DNA from: Alectoria sarmentosa
Taxonomy: Eukaryota; Ascomycota; Lecanoromycetes; Lecanorales; Parmeliaceae
Length of the DNA stretch: 64,000 nt
Direction: 5' to 3'
Assembly: GCA_009733775.1 (NCBI GenBank)
Contig: WOGZ01000046.1
Coordinates: forward strand, 62,001 to 126,000
The notes below the pieces were generated by a model that ran no database searches, was not told where the DNA came from, and saw only the letters and a list, made by a program, of their open reading frames with translations. Numbering within the stretch: position 1 is the first letter of the stretch; each line of letters starts with the position of its first letter. The translations under genes and the position numbers were made by a program. Below are positions 34,606 through 43,991 of this stretch, piece by piece.

Positions 34606-35706
34606 TGGCTGCGTTCATATACTCGAGGACTGCTGTATTTTAATATTAGTGTGAGGACTTAGCGGGAGGACACAGGTTCTCAACGAGGCTTTTCGGCCTC
34701 ACCCTTTGTGATGAAGACTTCTTTTCCCTCAATATCCCTCAAAGTCAACAATAGCATCAGACCGCTGAGGAGTATTGAGACGAAGGTTTCAACTTGATCC
34801 AACTTGGAGCACGTCATAAACAATCAACGCTCCAAGTTCGGACCTTGGCACTGACAAGCTCAACGATGTGAAGCTGAATGCATTCTCGCCATCCAACCAG
34901 CTCCACAATAGTAAGCTGACAAGTGGGGGCTGAAGGCTAACGAGTTGATATGAGTGCCTGGAGGCATAGCCTGGTCAGGAGGCAGACAAGGCACTTGGCT
35001 CGATACCGACCTGCTAAGAGCTTTTGGCCACGGCAGTAAAAAGGCAAGATCTGTTCAGATTACCATTGTGCCTTTCACTTGGAATGACAAATCCACCTGG
35101 CGAAGTTGGAGATGGTGGTGAACGAAGTGAAGCCTGTTTGAGGACCAACCAGTCTCTCATGCTTGGGGACCCGTCCTCTCTATTCACCATTAGAGATAGG
35201 AGCTATGGTGTTGTGTCGGTCTTGCCTCGAAATGACCGAGAGTTGGAAAGTGCCAAATGGAGAACGCTCAGCATCCGCATTGAAACGGTTCAATCACTGT
35301 CGTCCCTCCGTGGAATCGGTTGGTAGTCCTGGTGCGATTTGTCCCAACTCTGTCAAATAGAAATATTTGTTTCTGTTGTGAGGCAATATTCTGCATCTAA
35401 TGTGTATTCGCCTTTACGATAAAATGGATGTATTTCGTGATTTATCGTGCCGCGTGATGATTGTCTCATACATGTGCTTCTTACAATTTCTGGAACGTGG
35501 CAATGGAAGGGATTGGGCGCGAAGCCGGGTCCTTTACGTGGGGTTCACAACCGAAGCGCGCGCAACACATTGGAGGCATTGAGGAACCTGGAGGCAAATG
35601 ACCGTTAATCGAAAGGTGAAATCTTTCTGAACCATTTCTTGTACTGATACCCTGCTTGCTTGGAATCGCTACAACTTCTAGGAAGTCATGATTTCAGCCG
35701 GACGCA
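34606..35706. other. Intergenic spacer, nothing recognised
   Basis: About 1.1 kb at the start of a gene-poor stretch. No repeats, RNA genes or supported frames. Confidence 0.5.
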
Positions 35707-36291
35707 ATGCTCGATATCTTTCTTTCAGGCTTAGCCTTTGCCTTTTTCGCATTGCCGTGCATAGCAAGCCCTTCTGATCTAGGTGCTCCAAGAATTTTAA
35801 ATTCAACCTTGGACTTCAATGCTACCTTTCCTCTTGGCACATCCGTCGTCAACATCACCAACGTTCTCGAGGATCTAGTAGGCTGCTTCCACCAAGCACC
35901 GCCACAAGAGCCTCAACTTTCCCGCACAAATTTCGTCGACTGCTTCAACGCGGAGAAGAAGATTGCTGCTCGTGATACCCACAAACCCATACACTTCCGT
36001 CGAAACGTTGATTCTACCTTCGTTCTTCCAAATAGCTTCACATACAGAACGTGCGTCATTTTTCTCGATATGACCAGTGCCGATGCTGAGGACTACTTCT
36101 ATGTGGGACAGATTAGAGATGTGGCGATTGACACTGCGAGAAGATGTACCGCGCTCCCCCAGGCGCTGGGAGGAAAGGAGATGGTGGGGCCAAAGAGATT
36201 GATGGAGGTCTTTGTGTTAGGGAGGAGGTGGCCGTGGGGGAACGGAGGTAGGGATACGGTTTTGCTTGATGGTGATGACGCTGTTGCTTGA
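35707..36291 (+). CDS. Small secreted protein, function unknown
   Basis: Single exon, 194 aa. The N-terminus MLDIFLSGLAFAFFALPCIAS is a clear signal peptide with a likely cut after IAS. The mature part has four cysteines (GCFH, DCFN, RTCV, RRCT) and three N-glycosylation sequons close together (NST, NAT, NIT), which fits an exported glycoprotein. I recognise no domain. Layout and size match the many lineage-specific secreted proteins of filamentous fungi; an effector role would be guesswork. It lies alone in a gene-poor, pseudogene-rich stretch. ATG at 35707 is right before the hydrophobic core. Confidence 0.7.
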   Translation: MLDIFLSGLAFAFFALPCIASPSDLGAPRILNSTLDFNATFPLGTSVVNITNVLEDLVGCFHQAPPQEPQLSRTNFVDCFNAEKKIAARDTHKPIHFRRNVDSTFVLPNSFTYRTCVIFLDMTSADAEDYFYVGQIRDVAIDTARRCTALPQALGGKEMVGPKRLMEVFVLGRRWPWGNGGRDTVLLDGDDAVA

Positions 36292-37859
36292 AGTACTTGC
36301 GGCCAATCCAGTGTCTCCTTCTGAGGCGGGTTGAGAATTCATGGCAAACTCGCCATCCCGGAAACGTAATGGTCAACGGGGTTGACCACCAGTTGGCGTC
36401 GTTGACGGAATAGGGTTGATCTACCTGACTTTGCGAGTCGCAAATTTTTGCCACTAGACACCTGCTTGCCTGGCGAAGCATGAGCGAAATTTCGCAGAAC
36501 CAGGGAATTGTTCTGCTTCGTATCCTTGTGTTTCCTTGGGGTAAAGGAGTGTTTTGGCGAGCCGATGATGCATCACTGACCTTTAGGCGCAGGTTCGCCG
36601 ACTTGCGCGTGTCTTGTGTTTGTGAAGAATGATCCGAACTTCATTTCATGGAGAGTTGAATCTAAAGCCATTCACGGCTATCGGCACTGCTTTGTTCTCT
36701 TCTGAAATTCTGATGTCCAAGTGAAGACCATCGACAAGATAACAGATCTGCGAGATAAAACCTAATTTGGTCGAAAGTATGTGGGTTCTCCTTGGCTTGG
36801 TAATGGCCTTGTAACTATATTATGCCTCCGTTACATACCAGTACTCAGTCCAAGCAGACAATTACAACGAAAGAGTAGACATCCTTACTAAAGCCTAACA
36901 CCACGCCATCATCGCCAGCTTCGCTTCCAATTCCACAAAAGCCAGCGACAGTCTTCAATCCCAGATATTCGCAAATTGATTCGCTGCCGGAGGCGGAGAG
37001 AAGGCCATTCAAGTCTTCGAGAATGTTGTCGGCGGCGATTTACTTCGCGGCTCAGGAGCCTTTTCGGACGTCACGATTGATATCAGTGACAAGTACAAAA
37101 GCTATCCGAGGAGTATGATAGCTTACATTCATCAACTACGTATGAGAAAGTGGTCATGTGCAAACATTTCTGGAACTTTGGAGTCTTTCAATTCCGAACC
37201 ATTCATGGGGTACAGCTCCAATGTGAGGAGATTGAGACAACGATTCTCGGATCAGATGTATATGGCCGCTCTTCTCATGATGCACGAGATGATGTGAGCT
37301 CTAGATTTCGAAAGCTCCCGTCAACCCGGAAAGAGGGGTGATTTACTGGGAATTAGAAGACAGCTGCGTTGCATAGCGTGATTGTTCGTCTTCTTCAATC
37401 GAGCATTGTACAACACCCTATCAAGAGTCGACCAGGACTACGGTATCTCAGCCTCGGCGATCTCGTTAGAAGAGCAACTGATTTTCGACGGAATTCTGAG
37501 GGACAATGAGAGGTAATCGTGGACCATGGCGCAAAGTTTTAATTCAAGGGAAAACAGCGAGAGGAAAATCCTACCCACTATCAATGCTGCGTCGGGGTAT
37601 TCCTCTCGAATGACGACGTGCGCGTTGTGTTTCAATCCATCAAACCTTTCGCATTGACAAAGACTTCTATTCCTTATCACTGTCGCTGCCTTACCATTAT
37701 TCTGAGGACCTGGATCTAAGTTGTATGGATAATGTCATCAGTCGCATAAATCCGTCCACTACTCTACGTACTCGCTGAGACAGGAGAAAGCGGAGACCGA
37801 ATGCTGGCTTACAACCAAAGAGCACCCTTAGGGATACGACACACCGATCCATCCCCACC
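36292..37859. other. Intergenic or decayed sequence
   Basis: No intact gene. Short + strand frames near 37050-37300 and 37400-37510 read as protein-like (for example SGAFSDVTIDISDKYKSY, loosely like the start of a BTB domain) but cannot be assigned with confidence. Probably decayed coding sequence. Confidence 0.4.
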
Positions 37860-38716
37860 ACTTACATTGTGCGCCACCTCAACGTTCAAGCATTTTACGT
37901 GAGGCACCGCCACACCGGAAATGTAAAGCTTGTATATCCAACCTGACATGCAGAACCTTTGCGTCCATCCGAATGCCCTGCTGGTAAAAATCTATGGTAG
38001 AGGAGTCGAATTGATCTACCATCTTCTGCACTCATTCCTTGGCACTAGTCTCGATTCTCCCCTTTAAGTACAGCCGCAACGTGACCCTATCAAGAGCCGG
38101 GAAACCCTCAGCCCCTCCTCTATCAGATCTACGAGCAAGCCGATCGCCTTATTCGATGACGCTGTAAACCTGGGAAAACGGCCAGATCCAAAAATCCGAA
38201 GCCATCACGGCAGTTCACATCCAGCTGCTGCGAGTATATCGTCAGCAATCCTCTCATCGCTGCAATTCTGAGTCCTGTCCGGAAATAACGGATGCAGTAG
38301 CGGTTTTGAAGGCACAGGGGTTGAGTGCGATGAAATGGCTAAGACTTGGAATGCCACCGTGACCAGGGTAGCAGTAGTCGCTGCTGCTGAGATGGAGGCT
38401 CTCCAGTGTGGCGCTCACACGGTGGAGTGCAGACACTACCATGGTCACTGTTTAGCTGGGAGATGGTCGTCCGAAAAGACGGAATTGGAGAGGTCGTTCC
38501 AAAGAGTAGATTGTACAAGTCGTGGTCTTCGACTCTGCTGATGGAATCTGGACCGATCTCCAAGTTGCGGATAATTGAACGGAGATCAGGATTAGCGGTC
38601 AATGTGGCAGAGAGGCGTGCGACATTGCAGCATAGGCCCTGATGTCTATTTTCAAAAGGTTCTTGACCGGTTGTGCCGGGGTGGTCGTTGGGATGGAGGA
38701 CGATGTGCTCGTACAT
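37860..38716 (-). pseudogene. Pseudogene of an F-box/LRR-type fungal protein
   Basis: Minus-strand blocks in several frames line up as one protein. First block from 38716: MYEHIVLHPNDHPGT, LSATLTANPDLRSIIRNLEIG, DHDLYNLLFGTTSPIP. Second block after a shift: VVSALHRVSATLESLHLSSSD, GIPSLSHFIALN. Third block: FPALDRVTLRLYLKGRIETSAKE, a TGA stop (38034..38032) where Trp is expected, then VQKMVDQFDSSTIDFYQQGI, and MLER followed by another TGA. The pattern (layer-by-layer leucine-rich strands after LYEHIVL) is that of fungal F-box proteins that lack a named function. At least two frameshifts and two stops make it non-functional. The N-terminal F-box itself is not visible. Confidence 0.7.
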
Positions 38717-38878
38717 GTGTGTATGTGTGTTGCCAATTATACTGCAGGACAGGCAACCAAGGCCCAGAGCAGTCCATTCCCTAATTAGCTATAATTGCAA
38801 GTATCATTATCGAGTGTGGATTCCCTAGGTCGCATTTGCAATAGACAACACGTCCTGATCAGAGACGCTGTCTTCGGC

Positions 38879-39189
38879 CATCTATCCCTCGCGGAAAAGT
38901 CTCGAAAAATGCTTGAAACCTAGGAACACTCTTGATATAGAGATAAAGAGGGAAGAAGACTATCGACGTTACATCAATACATACCTTTAAGTCTCCCGGT
39001 CACGTTATAGTATAGTAATATCCTCCTCTTGATGGCCGTCATCGATGGATTTCAGTCTATCTCTATCCTCGAGTTATAGTCGTGATCAAGTATCCTCTCA
39101 ATAGACGACTTTTTGAGAAACTCTCGTTTACGTAGCCTTTTACGTATCACGGTTCGACCCCTCGTGGAATAACGCGTGCTTTTTTGACA
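38879..39189 (-). mobile_element. Possible LTR retrotransposon fragment (solo LTR plus start of gag)
   Basis: On the minus strand, sequence from 39189 starts TGTCAAAAAAGC and reaches AAGCA near 38910, giving TG ... CA ends over about 280 bp. The interior is rich in short CTC/TAT runs and promoter-like TATA (TATTACTATACTATAACG). Immediately after it, an ATG (38881) opens MAEDSVSDQDVLS and stops within 20 codons, as a truncated gag might. Composition differs from neighbours. No target-site duplication or second copy can be shown from this window, so the call is tentative. Confidence 0.35.
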
Positions 39190-40497
39190 ACGCGCTGACA
39201 GTGTGTTTTTGAGGGACTCGAACCCGCGCTGTAGTTGTATCGAGTGCAGGTCTAAGCAGCACCGAGGGTAGTGCTTCTCATAACACTGCCATCAAGGCGA
39301 TGTGCTCGTACAGAAGCGGTACGATCAAGCCATGAGTCGGAAAGGTGAGAAGGACGAGGCGTAGACCGTGAGCGGGCCTGTGGATGTGAGAGCCAACGGC
39401 GACGATGAGCTCGTGCAAAAGATCTGTGAATCTCGTCATATTTTATGGTGAGTGATGGTCCTGAGAGGATGGCAGAGGGTATTTGGAGTTTGACGGGTGA
39501 GAGGGTGATAGCGAACGGGTCCACTGTCGAAGACCAGTCAGTGTGTTCAAAATCCAGGGTCACCTATGCTTTGATCGTAAATGTTGTTTGGAAATTTTTA
39601 TTGAATATGATCAACACCAAAGGTTCTAGCCCATGCTAGAAATGGTCTTTGAAGGTCTTGATGTTCATTGGGGAGTATTCACGCAAACAGGCTGACTCGT
39701 CTCGGGCGCCATCTGTAGGTTGTGAAGGCTATATCGATTAGCCACTGGTGAATTATGGAAGACGATTGAGCAAAAATATGCAAACGAGGGGGGGGGGGCT
39801 ACCCCAGCAAAGATGCCGACTACCCCTGATTTGACACGAACAGTCAATTCATTCTGGTCGATATCCACCAAAGTACGCAACAAGAGAAAAGATGGCAGCT
39901 TCAAGGTTGTCACATTTCCCCACAAGACTGAGATATGTGCTCATTTCTTATGCTCACATTTGTGGATCCTGTGCCAATTCTTCCCCACGAATGCTGCGAC
40001 TCAGTAGCGGCTGCGTCCTCCATAATCTTCTACCTCCAAGTCTGGTCCTTACTTTAGTACCTTGGGAGAACAAAATCCAGTGCCAAAAATATGTTGATGC
40101 GAAGTTCATGTCCAGAACCATAACTTCAGTTAGAGCTTGAGAAGAGTGAGGGAAAATGTGTTGAACGAAAACACCACATTCGAATTTGCGATGTAGAACT
40201 TCAATTGCATAGAGATGGGACGAAAGGAAACATAGAGTTCCAGAGAGGCGGTGCTCAAAAGTGGTTGTGTTGAAAACGTCGATTTGTTCGATATCAATCT
40301 TGGCCTTGAATCCCGTTATCGCTTTACAATCCTGAAATGTAAGGGCATTGGTCTGAAACCTTCGGATTGGAGGCCTCTCTACTTCTCGGCTGAAACGCCA
40401 CTCTTCATTTCACGTTGTTCTTCTAACACTTCCTGGTCTTCGCCGTTGATCGCAGCTAGCAAGACTTCGGATGGTACAAGCACGAATTTGGTTCAAC
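39190..40497. other. Gene-poor spacer
   Basis: No gene is supported. Contains a B-box-like sequence (39209-39228, see findings), and a run of ten or more G at 39791-39800. Frames at 39252-39563 and 39665-39925 lack family features and the first has no ATG at its head. Confidence 0.5.
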
Positions 40498-41535
40498 TCA
40501 GACCTTCTGTGACGCCATAGGGGAGTTACTCGAAGACCTCCGCAAGAACCCTGTTCCGACTGGCGTGCCGTCCACTTCCAACACAAAGGTCACTGCTTCA
40601 AACCTATGTTGTGCGAACATGTACTTAGGAATGTATCCTAGGGCGCGTGCGGCTTCCTGATAAATGAAAAACGGTGGCGATTCCCGTGGCGCACCATAAT
40701 GTTCGTATACAAGTTCCGTCTTGGTGATCAAATCTTGGACCTCGAAGTCGTGCACCGGGTGCGCTGTTTCGAATGATGCTATATGTACCAAGGCAACGAA
40801 AATCGTCATGAAGACCTCCGGGACGGACAATTTTGTCCCTTGAAGTTCGAGGAATACGAGGAGTTTTCCGGCATTGGTGGGCGCTGCGAGGTCGATCTCA
40901 TTGCTATCAAAAGAGGAAGAGTTGGCTAGATTGAGGGAACTGCACGGCGTTTCTGCTCGTCGACCGGTCCCCATGAGATTTTGAATTTCTTCGCTTCCTG
41001 CAATGCCTGGCATAGGATGTGGGAAGATCTCTATGACGCCTACCAAGACTGGTGTGCCGCCTCCAGACCAGTACAGATCCATGATAGTACATGCGAACAA
41101 ATTGTTCTCGGTCAGGTATTGGGCCACCTTAAACAGGCCCCAGATGGCATATCGATATTGGAAGGAAGCTGAGGTACGCCTGATCCGGATTTTAACATCC
41201 GTGTAATCGTGAAAAGAAAAGGTTTCCCCAGCGTACGCATGTGCGCCTTCGCTATAAGACATCTTTATCATTGCCTTCAATATGTTCATGTATGTTGACT
41301 TTCCAGAGACTTTGACTTCTGGATACACTTTCGTTATGGTCTTAAAGTGTTGGTCGATGGAATTTCCTAGCAAACTTGCATTGATTGTGGGAACGGGGCC
41401 AGTCCCGATCGCACTCGAGTTTTTGTGGGAGAAATCGAGAGGCATTGTCTCGTTTCGCAGATAACCTGGCAGAGTGATAAAAGCTGAAGTGACCACGTTG
41501 AGGTAAAGAAAGCATGACAGGAGGAAAGACAGCAT
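40498..41535 (-). CDS. Secreted protein with internally duplicated domain, function unknown
   Basis: Single exon, 345 aa. Signal peptide MLSFLLSCFLYLNVVTSA. Two copies of one unit are visible. Copy 1 (about 95-170): FSFHDYTDVKIRIRR, FQYRYAIWGLFKVAQYLTENN, then a strand ending GGGTPVLVGVIEI. Copy 2 (about 250-335): FEVQDLITKTELVYEH, FFIYQEAARALGYIPKYMFAQHRFEAVTFVLEVDGTPVGTGFL. Both have the order strand, aromatic-rich helix, strand, then GTPV(L/G)xG. N-glycosylation sequons are present (NET, NSS, NAS, NSS). Similar single-unit secreted proteins are known in filamentous ascomycetes without a function. The start at 41535 directly precedes the hydrophobic core. Confidence 0.75.
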   Translation of the reverse strand: MLSFLLSCFLYLNVVTSAFITLPGYLRNETMPLDFSHKNSSAIGTGPVPTINASLLGNSIDQHFKTITKVYPEVKVSGKSTYMNILKAMIKMSYSEGAHAYAGETFSFHDYTDVKIRIRRTSASFQYRYAIWGLFKVAQYLTENNLFACTIMDLYWSGGGTPVLVGVIEIFPHPMPGIAGSEEIQNLMGTGRRAETPCSSLNLANSSSFDSNEIDLAAPTNAGKLLVFLELQGTKLSVPEVFMTIFVALVHIASFETAHPVHDFEVQDLITKTELVYEHYGAPRESPPFFIYQEAARALGYIPKYMFAQHRFEAVTFVLEVDGTPVGTGFLRRSSSNSPMASQKV

Positions 41536-42254
41536 AGTGCCCGAATAGAGCCTATGAAAGCGAACGATTGAGATGTAATGATTGAAGTTAGCTAGACGTA
41601 AGGGAAAGAGTGGTGGAGCGAAGATGGAAAGCCATCCAAGCTTGCGGCATGCTTTCCTCTACTGTTGCTGCGGAGTAAATGCGACATGCGATAGTCCGAA
41701 TTAGGAGAAAAGCCAACAAGAGGCGGTTCCCGCAACAAACCAACAAGCGCAAGTAATTGACACATCAATTCCAAAGGAGTCAGCTCAAACCAAGTACCCG
41801 TGCAATAGATCGAAAGCATCTTGCACGCTCTCAGTCAGAGAGACACATTAACAACAAGGGCGTGATTCAAAACCCGAGATTGCTGGAGACAGAATTCTGC
41901 TGTTCCCGGCGCCTGCACGAAGAAGGGGCAAACAGGCACGGCAGAATGGCATGATAGAGAAATGTTTCATTGCGGTTTACTGCGTGGTAACATGAATAGA
42001 TTGAGCGCAAACCGAATTTGTCTGCCAAAGGGATTTCCCAACCCAAGGTCGCAAACCCTGCACTTAAGACGCAACAAGCGCTACTGACGCGAACATGATG
42101 GCACTCTGACCTATCCAAACACTGGATTCAACAGACAGATGCACAAAATACTACGGCCAGTAGAGACCTTGGCAAGACTTAGTACGTCCAATCCATTGCT
42201 TCAAGCAAGCAAATGCACACTTACCACCGGACTCAACATTTGCAATTCCTTTTT
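41536..42254. other. Intergenic spacer, nothing recognised
   Basis: Promoter side of the secreted protein gene and 5' flank of the GFA remnant. No supported frames. Confidence 0.5.
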
Positions 42255-42713
42255 ACAAAGAGGGCTGCCATTGCGGCTAGCTCAGTACACCATTGACGTA
42301 TCACCAGATGATGCCCGCACCTCTCTCTGCCACTGCAAGGGCTACGAGGCATGTAGCCACTTGCACGAAATATCTGGGGTGCTCCATTGCTATCATCTCG
42401 CCAGATGTTCTTCGGAACAGTGTCCGGATTGACAATAAAAGTCCCAGTCTCCTCCTTCTCCTATACACCCGAGTCCAAAAAGCCTACCATACACGAAGCA
42501 GCCAACGGGAGTGGCACAATTCTCCACCGAGACATCTCTCCCACATGCGGAAGCGGTACCATGGAAGTCGGCGCAGCGGCGATGAAGGACTTTCAATATA
42601 TCATGACAGGCACACTGGATCACCTGAGCGATTTCCCGTCGAAAGGGGAAGTCTGGTGCAAGACGCCAGGTGGATGCCAGAAGTGCCGAGAATATTTCAC
42701 AAGCAGGACATAA
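42255..42713 (+). pseudogene. GFA/CENP-V-type (glutathione-dependent formaldehyde-activating) domain pseudogene
   Basis: Plus-strand blocks in different frames form a GFA-like zinc domain. Block 1 reads KEGCHCG and meets a TAG at 42278-42280. A frame change gives AQYTIDVSPDDARTSLCHCKG, where the next Cys position of CHCxxC reads Tyr (TAC). Block 3, from 42405, reads FFGTVSGLTIKVPVSSFSYTPESKKPTIHEA, SPTCGS and FQYIMTGTLDHLSDFP, with Ser in place of the first Cys of the usual CPTCGS pair. Two of the zinc ligands are therefore lost in addition to the frameshifts. GFA proteins bind zinc and some act on glutathione-formaldehyde adducts; most fungal paralogues are uncharacterised. Confidence 0.65.
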
Positions 42714-42893
42714 AAGAGTCAAGAAGGGGTTGCTGCAGAGGTAGGATGAGTACGATTCATGAACAGAATGCACATAGTTGAAGCGCAACGAACCTCCCAA
42801 AGGCTTTTGCTCAATGTTTTCGAATCCTTCTTGGTAACACGATAGATAACGAACTGAAAACGGTCCGAGTCACGCACCCCCGGATGTCTGATT

Positions 42894-43763
42894 TCAACGC
42901 AACACAATCGCAAAATTATTCCTTGACTTTCCGGATCTGATCTCCTCCTTCTTGAATACCTTTGATCTCTCAGCTTTTCCTGCCTCATACTTCCAGAGAT
43001 AGTAGACCAGCTTCGAACTCAACTTTCGCTTTACTCTTTGGTACCCTAAGCTTTCCATGATCGCATCCAGCCTCTCTTCATTTAGGTATCTAGAGTTCGC
43101 CACACAGGCCGTAGGTAGCACCAGGAAGAGCCCCGGGAAAAGCCCCACTTTGTGACCCGAACAGGATTTGAGAAAGCTCGCAACCCGCCTCAGCATTTCT
43201 CCTCTTTGGACTGGGTCGCCAACAAAGTTGACTACCAAGCTTAAGCTCACAATATCAAAGCCTTTCTGAACTACGTCTCCAGCTGCATAAAGGGGCCTCG
43301 CTAAGAAGTCCTGCTGTTTGATATCAGGATGCTGAGAATGTAGATCGATCCTCTCCATCTCAAAGAGCTTACTCCGCGAGCAAGCATTATCCGGTCTCAG
43401 AGCGCCAACCTCAAGCATCCTTAGCTGCCCACCGCTTTTCACTGATATCTTGTCCTCGCCTTCTCCTTTAGTCAGCCAGTCCATCAGAACCCTGCTCGTA
43501 TCACCGCCCCTCGGCGCCGACTGCCCTTGTATACTGGCCTCCTGATACTTAGGCAGGCCGCCGAACCCTTCGATCTTCGCTTGAATAGCCTGAGCTTCGC
43601 CAGTGTCGCCCTTGGAAGAAGCGGCAGAGAACTGTTTGCGCAAGATATGATGAGAGCGAATAAGAGAGCGAGTCATACGAGAGGAGAGTGAGGGCGCCGG
43701 CTTGATCTTGTGGGGACGAGAAGAGGAAAGGAGTTGTGGACGACGCTGCTTTTTGGCTACCAT
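42894..43763 (-). CDS. BMT2: 25S rRNA adenine-N1 methyltransferase Bmt2
   Basis: Single exon, 289 aa. Basic N-terminus (MVAKKQRRPQLLSSSRPHKIK) fits a nucleolar protein. TRSLIRSHHILRKQF and GGLPKYQEASIQGQS are conserved in the family. LRMLEVGAL is the S-adenosylmethionine-binding loop. RIDLHSQHPDIKQQDFLARPL, DIVSLSLVVNFVGDPVQRGEMLRR and LFLVLPTACVANSRY complete the Rossmann-like fold. In yeast Bmt2 makes the m1A2142 mark on 25S rRNA. It is head-to-head with ribosomal protein L25, with 228 bp between start codons, which would suit joint control of ribosome genes. The frame and ATG at 43763 are unambiguous. Confidence 0.92.
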   Translation of the reverse strand: MVAKKQRRPQLLSSSRPHKIKPAPSLSSRMTRSLIRSHHILRKQFSAASSKGDTGEAQAIQAKIEGFGGLPKYQEASIQGQSAPRGGDTSRVLMDWLTKGEGEDKISVKSGGQLRMLEVGALRPDNACSRSKLFEMERIDLHSQHPDIKQQDFLARPLYAAGDVVQKGFDIVSLSLVVNFVGDPVQRGEMLRRVASFLKSCSGHKVGLFPGLFLVLPTACVANSRYLNEERLDAIMESLGYQRVKRKLSSKLVYYLWKYEAGKAERSKVFKKEEIRSGKSRNNFAIVLR

Positions 43764-43991
43764 GGCCTTGGATTTTCAGGATATCGTAGCCAGCTAAGCC
43801 GACTTTTACTGGTTGTTCATGCCATACTGGAAGATCAACGACCAGGGGTTTACAAACTTGGCGCTCTGAGGTCGGTGAAACCTCGGGTTTAGCGCTTCGC
43901 TAGCGCAGCCCACAAACAAGGCTTGGCTTCGAAATTCGTGACCTCCGTGCTTTTGTTTGACCATTGACGCCCACATACCACAACAGCAGCA

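Noticed and set aside
36960..37510. Possible BTB-domain remnant (SGAFSDVTIDISD) on the + strand
   Set aside because: Only one short stretch resembles a BTB start; the following frames do not continue the domain, so it cannot be supported.
13000..39000. Classical RIP as cause of the pseudogenes
   Set aside because: The stops are TGG to TGA (CpC context) together with single-base indels; RIP favours CpA and does not make indels. A computed RIP index would be decisive.
39195..39300. Full tRNA gene around the B-box at 39209-39228
   Set aside because: No pairing acceptor stem (would need TGTTTTT at the 5' end) and the D-arm does not fit.
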